From the NCBI RefSeq assembly GCF_014839805.1, contig NC_051131.1, positions 12,946,913 through 13,010,912 of the forward strand: a DNA stretch of 64,000 bases, read 5' to 3'. A program made the position numbers and the translations under genes. Origin of the DNA: Manduca sexta. Its lineage: Eukaryota; Arthropoda; Insecta; Lepidoptera; Sphingidae. Positions 36,196 to 46,565 of this stretch are shown here, piece after piece (the stretch's first letter is position 1; the number at the start of each line of letters is the position of its first letter). The notes under the pieces are model-generated. The model saw nothing but the letters and a program-made list of their open reading frames with translations, made no database searches and was not told where the DNA came from.

Positions 36196-36365
36196 GACCG
36201 TTTTATAACTGACTAGCTTTTGCCTACGGGTGACAAAGTTTTTCCGGGATAGTCTATAGAATTCAGGAGTAATGCTTCTTATTAGTGAAAAAAGTTTCAA
36301 AATCGGTTCAGTAGTTCCTGAGATAAACGCGTTCAAACAAACTCTTCAGAGTATAATATTAGTAT
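36196..36365 (-). mobile_element. Helitron-like element
   Basis: The minus strand ends CGTAGGCAAAAGCTAG followed by T and has TATCCCGGAAAAACTTTGTC, GAACCGATTTTGAAAC and an AAACAAACTCTTCAGAGT-type start, the layout usual for lepidopteran Helitron-like repeats. Confidence 0.6.
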
Positions 36366-36610
36366 AGGACATACATTTTTCAATGTTGTTTAAGCTGATT
36401 ATTTCCGGCGATGCAAACAATGTAGTAATTTGTTTAGGCTTGAACATTTTGCATTAACTAGCTATCATAGGACATATAGATGTGATATTTATCAAATCAT
36501 ACTTCTTTATAAATCCTGTGTTATAAATCAGCTTTTTAGACGTAGTCAATAGTATTCAAGAAGTAACACCATTGCACATGATGTGTGATAAAATTAACAT
36601 TATTAAACTA

Positions 36611-36862
36611 TTTTTTTTTATATGAGCACGGGAAACTTACACCACAGCACCTGATAGTAAGTGGAGTAGGGTTCAATAGAATGTCGACTGACGAGAGATG
36701 ATTACCCCTCTGCAGTCGAAACAATTATGCCGGCCTGTTTGAACCGTGTACACATAGGCTGAACTCGGAACGGGACACACATACCTGGGCTACTATGGCG
36801 GGTTAAACACATTGTGTACGGTGGTCGCTATTCGGGCGTATATAAAATATATTCTACCACCA
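36611..36862 (-). repeat. Family C SINE-like element, copy 4
   Basis: Reverse-oriented full-length copy with T-run at 36611-36619, AGAATGTCGACTGACGAGAG, AACAATTATGCCGGCCTGTT and AAAATATATTCTACCACC. Confidence 0.9.
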
Positions 36863-37588
36863 ACAAAGCTTTTCATATCAACAATTGCTTTCTGTCAGAA
36901 AATAATCTCTGCTAGAATGTCCGCTGGCAATCTAAAGACTCGCGTCAATCCTCCGCATAACAAACTCGACGAGCATTTTAATAATAAAAATATCGTTTTT
37001 TAGAAAATAAGTGTAATATAAAATACCAATTAAGTCTAGACTAAGAACGCAAGTAGAATGTTTAACGGGGGTTCGGTACAAAGGGAGTTTGTGTTGGTAC
37101 TACGGTACCCAACTGAAATCGGACACAGTAAATGCAGTAAGACAACTCATATCAAGGATTTTTTTGTATTTTGATATTATTAATTATTATATTTTCTGAA
37201 TTAATTGTACAGTAAGATTTATTGGATGATGTAATGACAAAACAAAAGCAAAGATACTTGACGGCTTTATCCCCGATGGGGTAGACAGAGGTCCAGGGCA
37301 CCTACTTATCGAAATGAATACCAAATTGTTCACTCTCAGAATACCGCGGAACTACAAAAGTAAACAACTTGGGATTGGTATATAAAATTCAAGGTAAATA
37401 TCAACTAATTCAGTTTCAACACCTGAAAAATTTACATGTCGTATTTGCCATACGCCATGCCATTTGTCGTATTTGTGGTAGTTATGCGGTATACCTTTCT
37501 AGAATATACATCTCCAAAATGACCAAGCTTTCAGTGAAGAAAAGTAGAATTTTCCAAAAGAGAACCCGACGCAACATATGGGCACTGA
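36863..37588. other. Gene-free stretch with a SINE scrap
   Basis: At about 37262-37310, GGCTTTATCCCCGATGGGGT is a scrap of the family A SINE tail (reverse). The open frames at 37369-37611 overlap the start of the next repeat and are not credible. Confidence 0.5.
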
Positions 37589-37946
37589 TTTTTTTTTATT
37601 GTTTTGTATGACCAGACAAGCCCACCGTTCGCCTGATGGTAAGCGATACGACCGCCCATAAATAGTAGAAACACCATCCAACACCTTGAATTAAAAGTAT
37701 TGTTTGGTATTCCACTGTGCTCGCCATCCTGAGACATGATGATAAGCGATACGACCGCCCGTAAACAGTAGAAACACCACCCAACACCTTGAATTATAAT
37801 GTTTGGTATTCCACTACGCTCGCCATCCTGAGACATGAGATGTTACGTCTTACTATGTCCAGTAGTTACAATGGCTACAATGTTCTTCAAACCGGAACAC
37901 AACAGTACCCAGACGGATTCTCACATAGAGACATACCACCAGTAAA
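37589..37946 (+). repeat. Family B repeat, copy 3, with internal 103-bp tandem duplication
   Basis: The 5' body segment (GATGGTAAGCGATACGACCG to GCCATCCTGAGACATGA) occurs twice, at 37635-37737 and 37738-37839, with few differences. The duplication is therefore younger than the insertion. The 3' half is shortened: the GCTTGGCGG...GGTACC part is missing between CACAACAGT and ACCCAGACGGATTCTCA. Confidence 0.88.
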
Positions 37947-37954
37947 AATGCGGT

Positions 37955-38034
37955 TTGCAAATCATTCTAACGATAAAAAGATACAAATTACGAAAGTGAA
38001 GCCGGTAAGAATCGGTTACATTGACCCTTAGCCA
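37955..38034 (+). mobile_element. hAT-like MITE, right-hand fragment
   Basis: AAGTGAAGCCGGTAAGAATC and GACCCTTAGCCACT are the right end of the MITE family, abutting the family B repeat. AAATGCGGT-TG-AAATC-TTCT is shared with 62490. Confidence 0.6.
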
Positions 38035-39467
38035 CTTACTCTCAGACGTCTGGTTGCCCCACTGCGTCTTATGCACTGCGCAGTTGGCACATCTCTATTA
38101 TACGAGGCAGACGGGTAATGGCCTCCCTTTCAGCCGCCTTCGGAGCGGGCGAGTTCATATTAGTACGATATTTGTACGGGCCCACGCATTCTTTCGATAA
38201 TTATAATGAATACTAAAATTAGCTTTTTACTTTATGTTTGATTGCAAAGCCGTTTTTTATGAAGCTTTGCTAAAAAAAAAATGAGAAATTCGGTTTGGGT
38301 AAATTATTTAAATTTCTATACAAATAATTACTTATAATGCTAATTTAAAATAAATAAATAATTCATAAATACAAACACCAGCGCAATGTTTTAACATAAT
38401 TTTCTTTAATTGTCGACACCATTTCCCGTTGCTCAAGATTAATTGGTCTAAACAATATCAAGTACAGAGTACATGACACTAAAAAATATACTTATACATC
38501 AAAATATAACTACCGGCTTCTAAAACCAATAATATATATTTTTTTATAATTCTATGCAGAGTTACCTAATCATATTACTAACTACGTATACTGAGTTTAT
38601 TTTCGATATTTCTTCCGTTAGTGTAGACGCGGCTCAACCAAAGATTCCCATTTACAGCTCGCAGGTGAAAATCACCGTTCTGATGATTTGTTACAGAGAA
38701 CCATCTTAATGGTCCACCGACATGTGCTTACTGTCGGAACTCACTTTAAACTCGAACCAAAACTAAATAAAAACATGGCGGTGACATGCTATATGAAGTT
38801 AAAATGACAGAATAAGCCAGACTAAAGCCGCAGAAGCCGATAATTTGTCTATTATTGACAGTAGAATTATCAGTAGAATAGCTTTCTCTGCACTGTCTCA
38901 GCTACAAAAATATTTACATAATTTACAAGTCGTTTTTTGTGTATTGTAAATAAATATATAATATGCAGCATTTTTTTTCTAAAGCACATAATTTATTAGA
39001 AAAAGTATAATACAAATAAAGAATATCATAACTTGTTAAATTGTGTAAATCTAGTGTCCTATGGTAGTGTCATATTCCAATTATTCCTAAACGAAAAAAA
39101 AATAATTATAATACTTATTTTCTTCCAGTCAGTTCCTTTTTTATGTAATTAATTCGCCCTTTACTAAGTAAGTCATGATCCAATATATAAAATCGTTTGT
39201 ATTAATCGAATAAAACTCGAAAACAAATCGAGTTTTCATACAGTAGTACTGTGGTATACCGCATCGCTTCCTCTAACTTACCTTTGAGATCTGACGGCTA
39301 ATATTTCCACAGGAACATCAATATCTCAACGTGCTAGACAATTTATAGTGGAAAATACTGGTTCTGGTATTTATTACTTATGTTTATGAAAAATACATTT
39401 TTACATCGCAATTTACACTGATTTATGGGTGAAAGTATTTTTTATATAAACAGAGTGATGTATAACT
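38035..39467. other. Gene-free stretch
   Basis: A GC-richer island at about 38040-38200 (ACTGCGTCTTATGCACTGCG; CAGCCGCCTTCGGAGCGGGC) and another near 38630-38720 are possible conserved elements. The rest is AT-rich with no repeat relatives recognised. Confidence 0.4.
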
Positions 39468-39540
39468 TCACTAGCTTTTATTAGTGGCTTCACTCGGTTG
39501 GAATTCCATTTGTGACAATTATTATACCTTATATAAGGAT

Positions 39541-39600
39541 AGATTGGTTTATCAATACGGCTCTGAGAAAGGTCTCAGAGCCGTATTGATAAACCAATCT
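39541..39600. repeat. Perfect hairpin: 28-bp arms, 4-nt spacer
   Basis: AGATTGGTTTATCAATACGG followed by CTCTGAGA is exactly reverse-complemented after the spacer AAGG. No transposon-like ends or duplicated target flank it. It could be a replication template-switch product. With arms this short and a tiny loop it does not resemble a microRNA precursor. Confidence 0.97.
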
Positions 39601-39764
39601 CAACTTTGAGAAGGCTGTTAAGTACACAATTAAAGTATTGAACAATTTAATAAAAAAACCTGAGCAGCCACTTAAGCGCCCGTTGTCGGATGAGTTGGAG
39701 CTGTTTAATAAAAAAACTTAGCTGTCAAAATCCTTCTTATGCTCTGACTTAAGATATGTAGAAT

Positions 39765-39833
39765 GTCGTTATTAATAGATTATTAAATAACGACGATTTT
39801 AAGATTTGCACCTGTAAATCTTAAAATCGTCGT
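39765..39833. repeat. Two overlapping hairpins
   Basis: GTCGTTATT (39765-39773) pairs with AATAACGAC (39786-39794), while ACGACGATTTTAAGATTT (39790-39807) pairs exactly with 39816-39833 around GCACCTGT. The two structures share bases 39790-39794 and so exclude one another. Confidence 0.93.
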
Positions 39834-39848
39834 GGTCTGTGGTACCTA

Positions 39849-40008
39849 GTGGTAGAATATATTTTACATCCGCCCGGATAGCGACCACAGGCCGGCATGA
39901 TTGTGTTGACTGCCGAGCGAAATCATCTCTCATCAGTGGACATTCTATTGGATCCCACTCCACTTATCATCGGGTGCAGAGGGATTATTTTGCCGTGCCA
40001 AAAAAAAA
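39849..40008 (+). repeat. Family C SINE-like element, copy 5 (internal deletion)
   Basis: The left part (GGTAGAATATATTTTACATC, CGCCCGGATAGCGACCAC) joins directly to AGGCCGGCATGATTGTGTTG, skipping about 95 bases found in other copies. It ends in an A-run. Confidence 0.88.
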
Positions 40009-41033
40009 GATGCTTTCTTTAACATGACAGCTTCTCAGTTGATATCGCACTTGAGAGCGATATTGAGATGCTAGTTAATACCCATCTTAATATCCAAGCT
40101 TATTGCGCACAACATTTTATTTAAGTTGTGTCAGTGGTGTAGCCATGAAAACGCAACAAACAACGTTACTATAATAAGTAATAGTATGGTTTTGTGAAGA
40201 TATTCTGTCTTTGGTTGGTTCTTTTGGCTCGAGACAGCCATTTACAGACATAAATGAAAGTTATGCTCTTAACTGCTCGTAATGTGTCGAGTAAATAACA
40301 ACGAAATAATACTAGATTTCGGTTTTTGTGGAAGTAAAATATTATTTTTGTTGGGTTATAACTATATTTAAATGAAATTGAGTAAGATTTCTTGAATTTA
40401 CATTTACTAATTCATACGCTAAACGAACAGTACAATATATTTTGACACACGAAAGGCAACAATGCCACACGGCGGATATCAAAAGAAACAACAAAAAAAA
40501 ACGTTTACAAGGATACCTTTAAATTTACACTATATATTAAATGCGTTTATAGAGACATTAAACAAACCTTTAAATTTATCTTTATTCAACAATTCTGAAA
40601 ATTTGTCGAATATTAAACACTGAAATATGAAACCCTCATTGTATTTTTCTGAAAGTAAGGTGGGCTGGCCCTATTCCGGCTATAAAGGCAAATCCGTCTT
40701 TTTGCAAATACGGGCGTTCTATTCAAAGAGCAGCTTCGATAGCCGTAGTAATTGAATTAAAAACATCACATATTAACCTACTACTTTAGGGAACGGTTTA
40801 GCTGTGCATTGTATAAGTCCATGGGCATCGGGTGCGGGTTACCATCAGATGGATCCCTTACCCGGTTGCTTACATAGACAATACAAAAAAACTGATCTTC
40901 ACTAATTGTAATTTTTAGAATTTATTTAGTATTTCCAGAGAATAACTCCTGCTAATGAACTCAGAAATATCAACCTATTACCATATTGTCCCCTCACCTA
41001 TTTGCGAAACACAATTTTTTTACCCACGCGAAT
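40009..41033. other. Gene-free stretch
   Basis: AT-rich. A reversed family B-like scrap at about 40830-40872 (GGGTTACCATCAGATGGATC, ACCCGGTTGCTTAC). No gene. Confidence 0.5.
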
Positions 41034-41594
41034 CACGAAAAACCTAAGGGAAACATTAGGAAAAAAAATTACCATATTGTAGGTAGGTACATCTATTCCT
41101 ATGTATCATCTATTTATCATCCAGCAGTTCACCAATAACCCTAAAATGCACATACAAAAATATTCCACATCACGAAAACCTAACAGAGAAACATTAGGAT
41201 AAAAAAAACCATATTGTAGGTAGATACATCTATTCCTATATATATGTACACCATCTATTTATCGTCCGGCAGTTCACCAATAACTCTAAAATGCACATAC
41301 AAAAATATTCCACATCACGAAAACCTAACAGAGAAACATTAGGAAAAAAAAATTACCATATTGTAGGTAGATACATCTATTCCCATGTATCATCTATTTA
41401 TCATCCAGCAGTTCACAAATAACCCTAAAATGCATATACAAAAATATTCCACATCACGAAAACCTAACAGAGAAACGTTAGGAAAAAAAAATACCATATT
41501 GTAGGTAGATACATCTATTCCTATATATATGTACATCATCTATTTATCGTCCAGCAGTTCACCAATAACCTACACATACAAAAATATTCCACAA
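41034..41594. repeat. Tandem array of four units in an alternating A-B-A-B order
   Basis: Units start CACGAAAA-CCTAA at 41034, 41171, 41316 and 41455, giving steps of 137, 145 and 139 bp. All share ACCATATTGTAGGTAG, TACATCTATTC, CAGCAGTTCAC and ACAAAAATATTCCACA. Units 1 and 3 share ATGTATCATCTATTTATCAT, while units 2 and 4 share an ATATATATGTACA insertion and TATTTATCGTCC. The array therefore grew by duplicating a two-unit block. The last unit lacks the CTAAAATG segment. Confidence 0.95.
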
Positions 41595-42009
41595 ACTTGG
41601 AAATAGCCCATCCAACCGTTTCCGGCACCTCACAACTCACGCATTTTTATTCAAAACGCTTTTTAACAAAACACAGCGTTTTTCCCGAAGAAAGGACCCC
41701 CCAAAAAAGCTATAAAAACCATCATAAAATTTCCATTACTATCCATCCGGGCACGAACGGGCCGTTACCTCGTTGTCAAAGGTTAAAAATGTCGACATAA
41801 ATTATAAGCGGGAAAAATGGGATGTCCCACGATGGGTAAACAATGCGCATCGATATGCGTAACGGTTGGAATGGACTTTGGTTTGAGCTTGGTATATGTA
41901 AAATATGGACCAACAAAGCATTTGTCGAATGTTAAGAATATTTTACTCAGTTCAATCATAGCGAAAATAAAAAAAAAATGTTATTGTGAAATGTAGGTAT
42001 TGTAATTAA
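41595..42009. other. Gene-free stretch with GC-richer islands
   Basis: About 41600-41880 has less AT than its surroundings (CAACCGTTTCCGGCACCTCA; CACGAACGGGCCGTTACCTC). The frame 41597-41800 has no recognisable feature. It may be a conserved element. Confidence 0.35.
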
Positions 42010-42150
42010 CTTTTCGGACGACTCACACCTTAGGCAGTCCCGTGACTATAAAAACTGCCAAGTTTTCGAAACTTCGAGTGGGAAGGAGATAAAAAAACAA
42101 AAATCCCAGATTAAATCCGAAACTTTTGTTATTTTAATGTCTAATATTCC
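42010..42150 (+). repeat. Structured repeat, diverged second copy
   Basis: GGCAGT pairs with ACTGCC around CCCGTGACTATAAAA, followed by AAGTTTTCGAAACTTCGAG, GATTAAATCCGAAA and TTTTAATGTCTAATATTCCC. The order matches 17990-18165, but the paired bases of the hairpin have changed on both sides. Confidence 0.6.
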
Positions 42151-42333
42151 CTAAAAATATAAAAAAATATTTACTTACTTATATTAAACAATTTTAGAGA
42201 TATTTTGAGATTGGAAGAGCAATGTATATTCAATTTCGTTTTATAATCGCGCGGGGCTTTGAAAATGCCTTATTGTAAAGAACCTCTTTGGTCGATAGTT
42301 CTCATTTGTATAGCGTTTTATTTCTGGTCAGGC

Positions 42334-42349
42334 AGGTGCACGTGCACCT
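42334..42349. other. 16-bp perfect palindrome with a CACGTG core
   Basis: AGGTGCACGTGCACCT is self-complementary and centred on an E-box. Another GGTGCACAT follows 20 bases later. It could be a bHLH-type binding site, though nothing shows that it is used. Confidence 0.5.
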
Positions 42350-42603
42350 ACTTGTACCGCCCTCTCGGTGCACATGTCCATCGGCTATCCAGCTTCTGTA
42401 CGAAAAAGATTTAACCACAATCCACATTCGCAAACCTCCAAGCATTCGTGCACAAACTATGAACACGATAAAGCTGTTAGAAGATTTTGTTACAAGACTT
42501 GGCGCTAAACCATACATCTGAACATTCATTAGGAAACTCATCAACACAACGACATTAAAGAGGGGAAGCCCCCCACTCTCCTCACTTCAAAACAAGTCTA
42601 CAA

Positions 42604-42897
42604 ATGAGCGATGTGAAACGTTGCTATTGGCAACTACATACGGCTCATTTGCTAGGTATTTCATTACTTCTGTCTGCAGCAAGACTGACGAGGGCCGAGG
42701 TCCCGAAACGCGGCAAAGTTAATTCTATAACGTTACAAACAAAAACAGACCCTCTCAATGAAAGTTTAAGAGTTGTTGCAGATGTAATTGTAATTTTGCA
42801 AAATGAATTTGAAAGCAAAGGTGTTGGAGATGGTGTTGTGCAAGCGAATTTGGACTTCAGTGTAGACGAAATAAGGAAGGATGGGGATGAAAATTGA
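42604..42897 (+). CDS. Candidate small ORF, 97 aa, unknown
   Basis: No family is recognised. From the ATG the product has a Leu-rich segment at residues 16-26 (LLGISLLLSAA) that could be a signal peptide, then a hydrophilic tail with no cysteine and an acidic end (DEIRKDGDEN). Inside the start region is a strong acceptor-like tract (TTACTTCTGTCTGCAG), so the real gene could instead be a terminal exon of 72 codons beginning near 42683. The opposite strand is also open for 105 codons, which weakens both readings. No promoter or poly(A) signal was matched. Confidence 0.28.
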   Translation: MSDVKRCYWQLHTAHLLGISLLLSAARLTRAEVPKRGKVNSITLQTKTDPLNESLRVVADVIVILQNEFESKGVGDGVVQANLDFSVDEIRKDGDEN

Positions 42898-45228
42898 GCT
42901 ATTTGAAAGGCATCGGATAGTGTTAATATTAATATGTAGGTTTGTTTTTGATGTGACCTCAATTATACAAGCGTTTAACACGAAACAGAGATTAATGGTC
43001 GAAAAGTTTTGGGTACGAGAGATTTCATTGAAGTTGTCTCATTTGGTTTAGGTTTGTAATGTTTTAATATTCTATTGTGAGTTACGATATTAAATAGAAA
43101 CATTTGGTAGTTTATTTTAGTACCTTTCTACAACGATGTTTATGCATAATCCTTAAATTACATAAAGTTCTTTAAAATTCGAAGCGTGTATATTTCAAAT
43201 GTATAAATGTATTGAAGTGCAATAGGTTTGATTCGTCTAGGACGAAAGACTTCCAAATGTATTGGGTAAAGTAAATCAAAAACATCTCTTAACCTGAGTT
43301 GTACAACAGTAGGTCAAGCGTTTTGTATAGGAGTCTATCTGTCCATATCTAGAACATAAGAAATAAAAACATATTTTATTTTGTAAAAATCAAGAATTTG
43401 GATTAAAAAACAAAATAATTCATGGTTATCTGTACATTAAAAAATATACAAAACATAACAAAGACCATTAACAGTGGTCGCTTGCCTCCATTGTCAAAAT
43501 ATCAAAGAAGCTCCGTCCTGCCCCGAAAGAAATAACAATGGTGTGAACTCACCTGTCCATCCCGCGCGAGATAAAAACCTGAAAATACGCGTTTTTCACA
43601 CTCGACGTGTCCCAGTTGCAACAAATCAGTACATAACCCCCGTGGCCAATCACTCGGAAACTATTCTCTATTCAGAATGTTGAAATTTTATACAAAAAAC
43701 GATCCAGGGAGATCCTCACTTCCTCGACCAATTTACCTTGGCCTTTGTAAATCTATTAACCTGAGCTTGGGTCCGCGATATTTGTTACGTAGAAGGGAGG
43801 TGTGGAAGGTCACTGAAGCTGGTCGAGAGGGACAGGCGGTGTGCTCATTCAACCATTATTTCCAAATGATTAGACATGTCATTGCCATGCCTCCGAGAAC
43901 GTCAGATAATGTTAAAAATAAAGTGAATATCAAGTCAAAAATGGATCTCATATTTTGTGTAAGCTGTAACATTTATTGAGAAAGTGGAAAGTTCCATGGA
44001 GTCCCTTTCCCCCTTTTCGTCTATAGCCTTTTCTCATAAAGTGATTTTAATTGCTCTATGGGACTGCTTTGTTGGAAGAGATGCGCACGCAACACATATT
44101 TGCCTTAATATATTTTCTTATAAGTTTTGGTGTAAATTCGAACCTTTACCTTAATCACAGATGTTATAATACCCTATGGTGATTATACTAATTGTAAGTC
44201 AAAAAAGAATATTCATAGATTCAAAACTATCAAAATGAAGTAATTTTAATAAAATAGAACTTATTAATTAGTATCTTTAACTACATTCTAAGACCCAGAC
44301 CATTAATTAACTACTCTACACAGATTTTTGCAAACAATCTAAGTCAAAAGCAGCGTCTTTGGTAAAATTAATAATTTCCTGTTTCCAAGATAAATTTGGC
44401 AGTGCGGCGGGCAGGCAGCGCGAGATTAACATGCCTGTTCCTGGCAGGGCAGAACTAATGTGAGCGGTATATCACGTAGAATCATATTCCTCAAACTATT
44501 TTTCTGTTTAGCTTTTGTAGTGGAATATTCTGGTGTATTTTATTTTTATGTATGTTAGTGGCTTTTGTTTATTTTACGAAGAAATATCTCGTTGAATTTA
44601 AAGTTGTAAGAAGATAATTATGTAGGCAGAAATATTCAATAAGTAAGTGGCTAGTTAATAGGAGAAGACAAATTATTAAGATGAGAGTTAGGGTCTTATT
44701 CTCCATGCTACATGATATTTTGACGCGTAATAAGCACGTAACGCACCATGTTCCGTTTAAGGCAATATAAATTGGCATACACCATATCATTTCACGCAAA
44801 TTTCACTAAGATAACGTAACACGGGCATGTTACAAGCTTACACTGTCATGAAGAATTGGGCCTTGGTAAAAACATATAATAAGAAATTGTAAACCCTTAA
44901 ACACTTCCCACAGCCTAAAAATCTCGCCAAAAGAATCAATTCAAAAATCCGCGACAAAAATGACATTCACAAAATGCTGAATCACGTTAATAAATTTAAG
45001 GGAAATTGTATGACACCCCAGTTTGACACGATCAACGGGCCAATGGAAATATCGGGGGATCTGGTAAGCTCCGGATTCCCTCGTCCCTCGGAGGTGGTAT
45101 CGATTATTGAACGCTCATGTCAGCATATTGGATTTGTCGCCACGATTTCGCGTCAATTGATGTGTTTTTTACTGGTTTTCGTTTTATTTTATTTCTTATT
45201 CTGCAGAGAGTCTCGGTTTTGTAGGAAA
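42898..45228. other. Gene-free stretch
   Basis: Open frames at 43474-43683 and 43677-43979 abut but show no domain or signal. GC-richer patches at about 43545-43860, 44395-44470 (GTGCGGCGGGCAGGCAGCGC) and 45010-45150 may be conserved elements. No repeat family was recognised. Confidence 0.4.
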
Positions 45229-45495
45229 TTAAATCATACGTGGTTTCGGAGTAAGTTTGTAACCTAATGAAGGAGTTGGCTCAACTGAAATAGAACAGTA
45301 GCATTGTAGCAACTTCCCGGCGCATTTTGTATCGTCAACAGCACTACCATCATCGGTAGTGAGCAGTATAAACGGAGCTGTTTCCTTATTGATATCAGCG
45401 GCTTTCTTCTCTTTGACTGTGTAACACGGATGTAATGATATGTTCGTGAAATTAGCGTGGAAGGGTATTCTGTATGCCAATTTCTTTCGTCCGCA
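45229..45495 (-). CDS. Candidate terminal exon, Cys-containing, unknown
   Basis: After a plausible acceptor (CATGTTATTTTGACAG) the frame is open in phase 0 for 88 codons to a TAA. The translation has five cysteines, an N-glycosylation sequon (NFT), an acidic middle (TTDDGSAVDD) and a basic C-terminus (GYKLTPKPRMI). That composition is protein-like and could belong to a secreted or extracellular domain. There is no ATG at a plausible start, so it would need an upstream exon at higher coordinates, which is not found. A possible internal donor (TTAG followed by GTTACA) lies near the end. Confidence 0.28.
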   Translation of the reverse strand, partial: CGRKKLAYRIPFHANFTNISLHPCYTVKEKKAADINKETAPFILLTTDDGSAVDDTKCAGKLLQCYCSISVEPTPSLGYKLTPKPRMI

Positions 45496-46450
45496 CTGTC
45501 AAAATAACATGATGTATTGAGAATAAGGTCCTAGTATAGAAACTCCGAGAAGAATTGTATTCAATTAAACTCAAACATTAAATAGACATTAGCTGTCTTA
45601 TTGCCTGTTGCATTAACGCCCATTTTTAATGTTTCAACATCACACACAATAACCCCATGCAAGGAATCAAACACACGGTTATTTCCAGTCATTTAGTTTC
45701 CGCAATATAGTGACATCAACTCGCTGACGTCTGAACTTATAACTGATAAATATCATGTGAGAATTGATAATTCATTCAAAAGACAACGTCTTGATAACTT
45801 TCTACAAGCATTATGGATATGATATGTCACAAAATAGACCACTTAACTCCATTTGTGGCACAACTTGTCGCAACCAAAGATAAGTTTGCCTGATTGTGTG
45901 TCATGATTATTGCACGCGTCATCAAAAACCTTGAATTATAGAGTCCTTGTCACTTTTAAATATCGGATGTTTTTACTAATATTTTCCTTATATAAACCTA
46001 CTTATGAATTTCCTGCTATTGAGGAATAAAATCCCAATTGCAGCCGTAGAAAGATCGCTTAGAATTTAGAAAAAAATACGACACTACTCCGTCTCGATTA
46101 TAGGTGAGAGATTAACACGTGACTGAAGCATTGGTCGCTCGATCAATTAAAAACATAAAAATTAAACGACATCGACGTACGAGTTGCTTTTTGTACATTG
46201 TATGTGGGCAGATCGTAAACAAACAAACGCTTACATTTGAATTACAATGACGTTAATTCACATAAAATAGATATGGTAAAAATTACTTTGTAATCATTTT
46301 TTTAATGTTTGCTTTTCTTTAAACTTTACACCATTGTGATTTTAAAGGTGTGATGTGCAAAAGTCGTGCAATATTTAACTCGTATACAAAACCAACATCG
46401 TTTTAACGAAACGAGATTTATAACCCGATATAAGAAATATGTTCACGCTG
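45496..46450. other. Gene-free stretch
   Basis: AT-rich, with no repeat relative or protein-like frame. Confidence 0.5.
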
Positions 46451-46565
46451 TAATGTCCCCGGTATATGCGGTCTCACGTACGCTTCCATCAGGCCCTTAT
46501 CTGCCCAACCCGGGCCTCGAACCCGGTGCCCTATCGGGCTGAAGTCGATAGTATCACGACGTATT
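46451..46565 (-). repeat. tRNA-like SINE fragment (different subfamily)
   Basis: The minus strand reads TATCGACTTCAGCCCGATAG, GGCACCGGGTTCGAGGCCCG and GGTTGGGCAGATAAGGGCC. The GGGTTCGAGGCCC block is a B box, but no cloverleaf can be drawn. Confidence 0.6.

Noticed and set aside
37499..37836. Three overlapping minus-strand frames with repeated peptide motifs
   Set aside because: The repeated peptides come from the internal duplication of a family B repeat.
39541..39600. MicroRNA precursor
   Set aside because: Perfect pairing with a 4-nt loop and 28-bp arms is not the shape of an animal pre-miRNA.
41034..41594. CRISPR-like array
   Set aside because: Units are about 140 bp, have no unique spacers and sit in an animal genome. 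It is an ordinary tandem repeat.
43474..43979. Two neighbouring plus-strand frames of 69 and 100 codons
   Set aside because: No domain, signal or splice logic links them. They are mentioned only as a GC-richer patch.
46451..46565. Possible minus-strand tRNA from the CGAACCCGG block
   Set aside because: Only the T-arm region resembles a tRNA.
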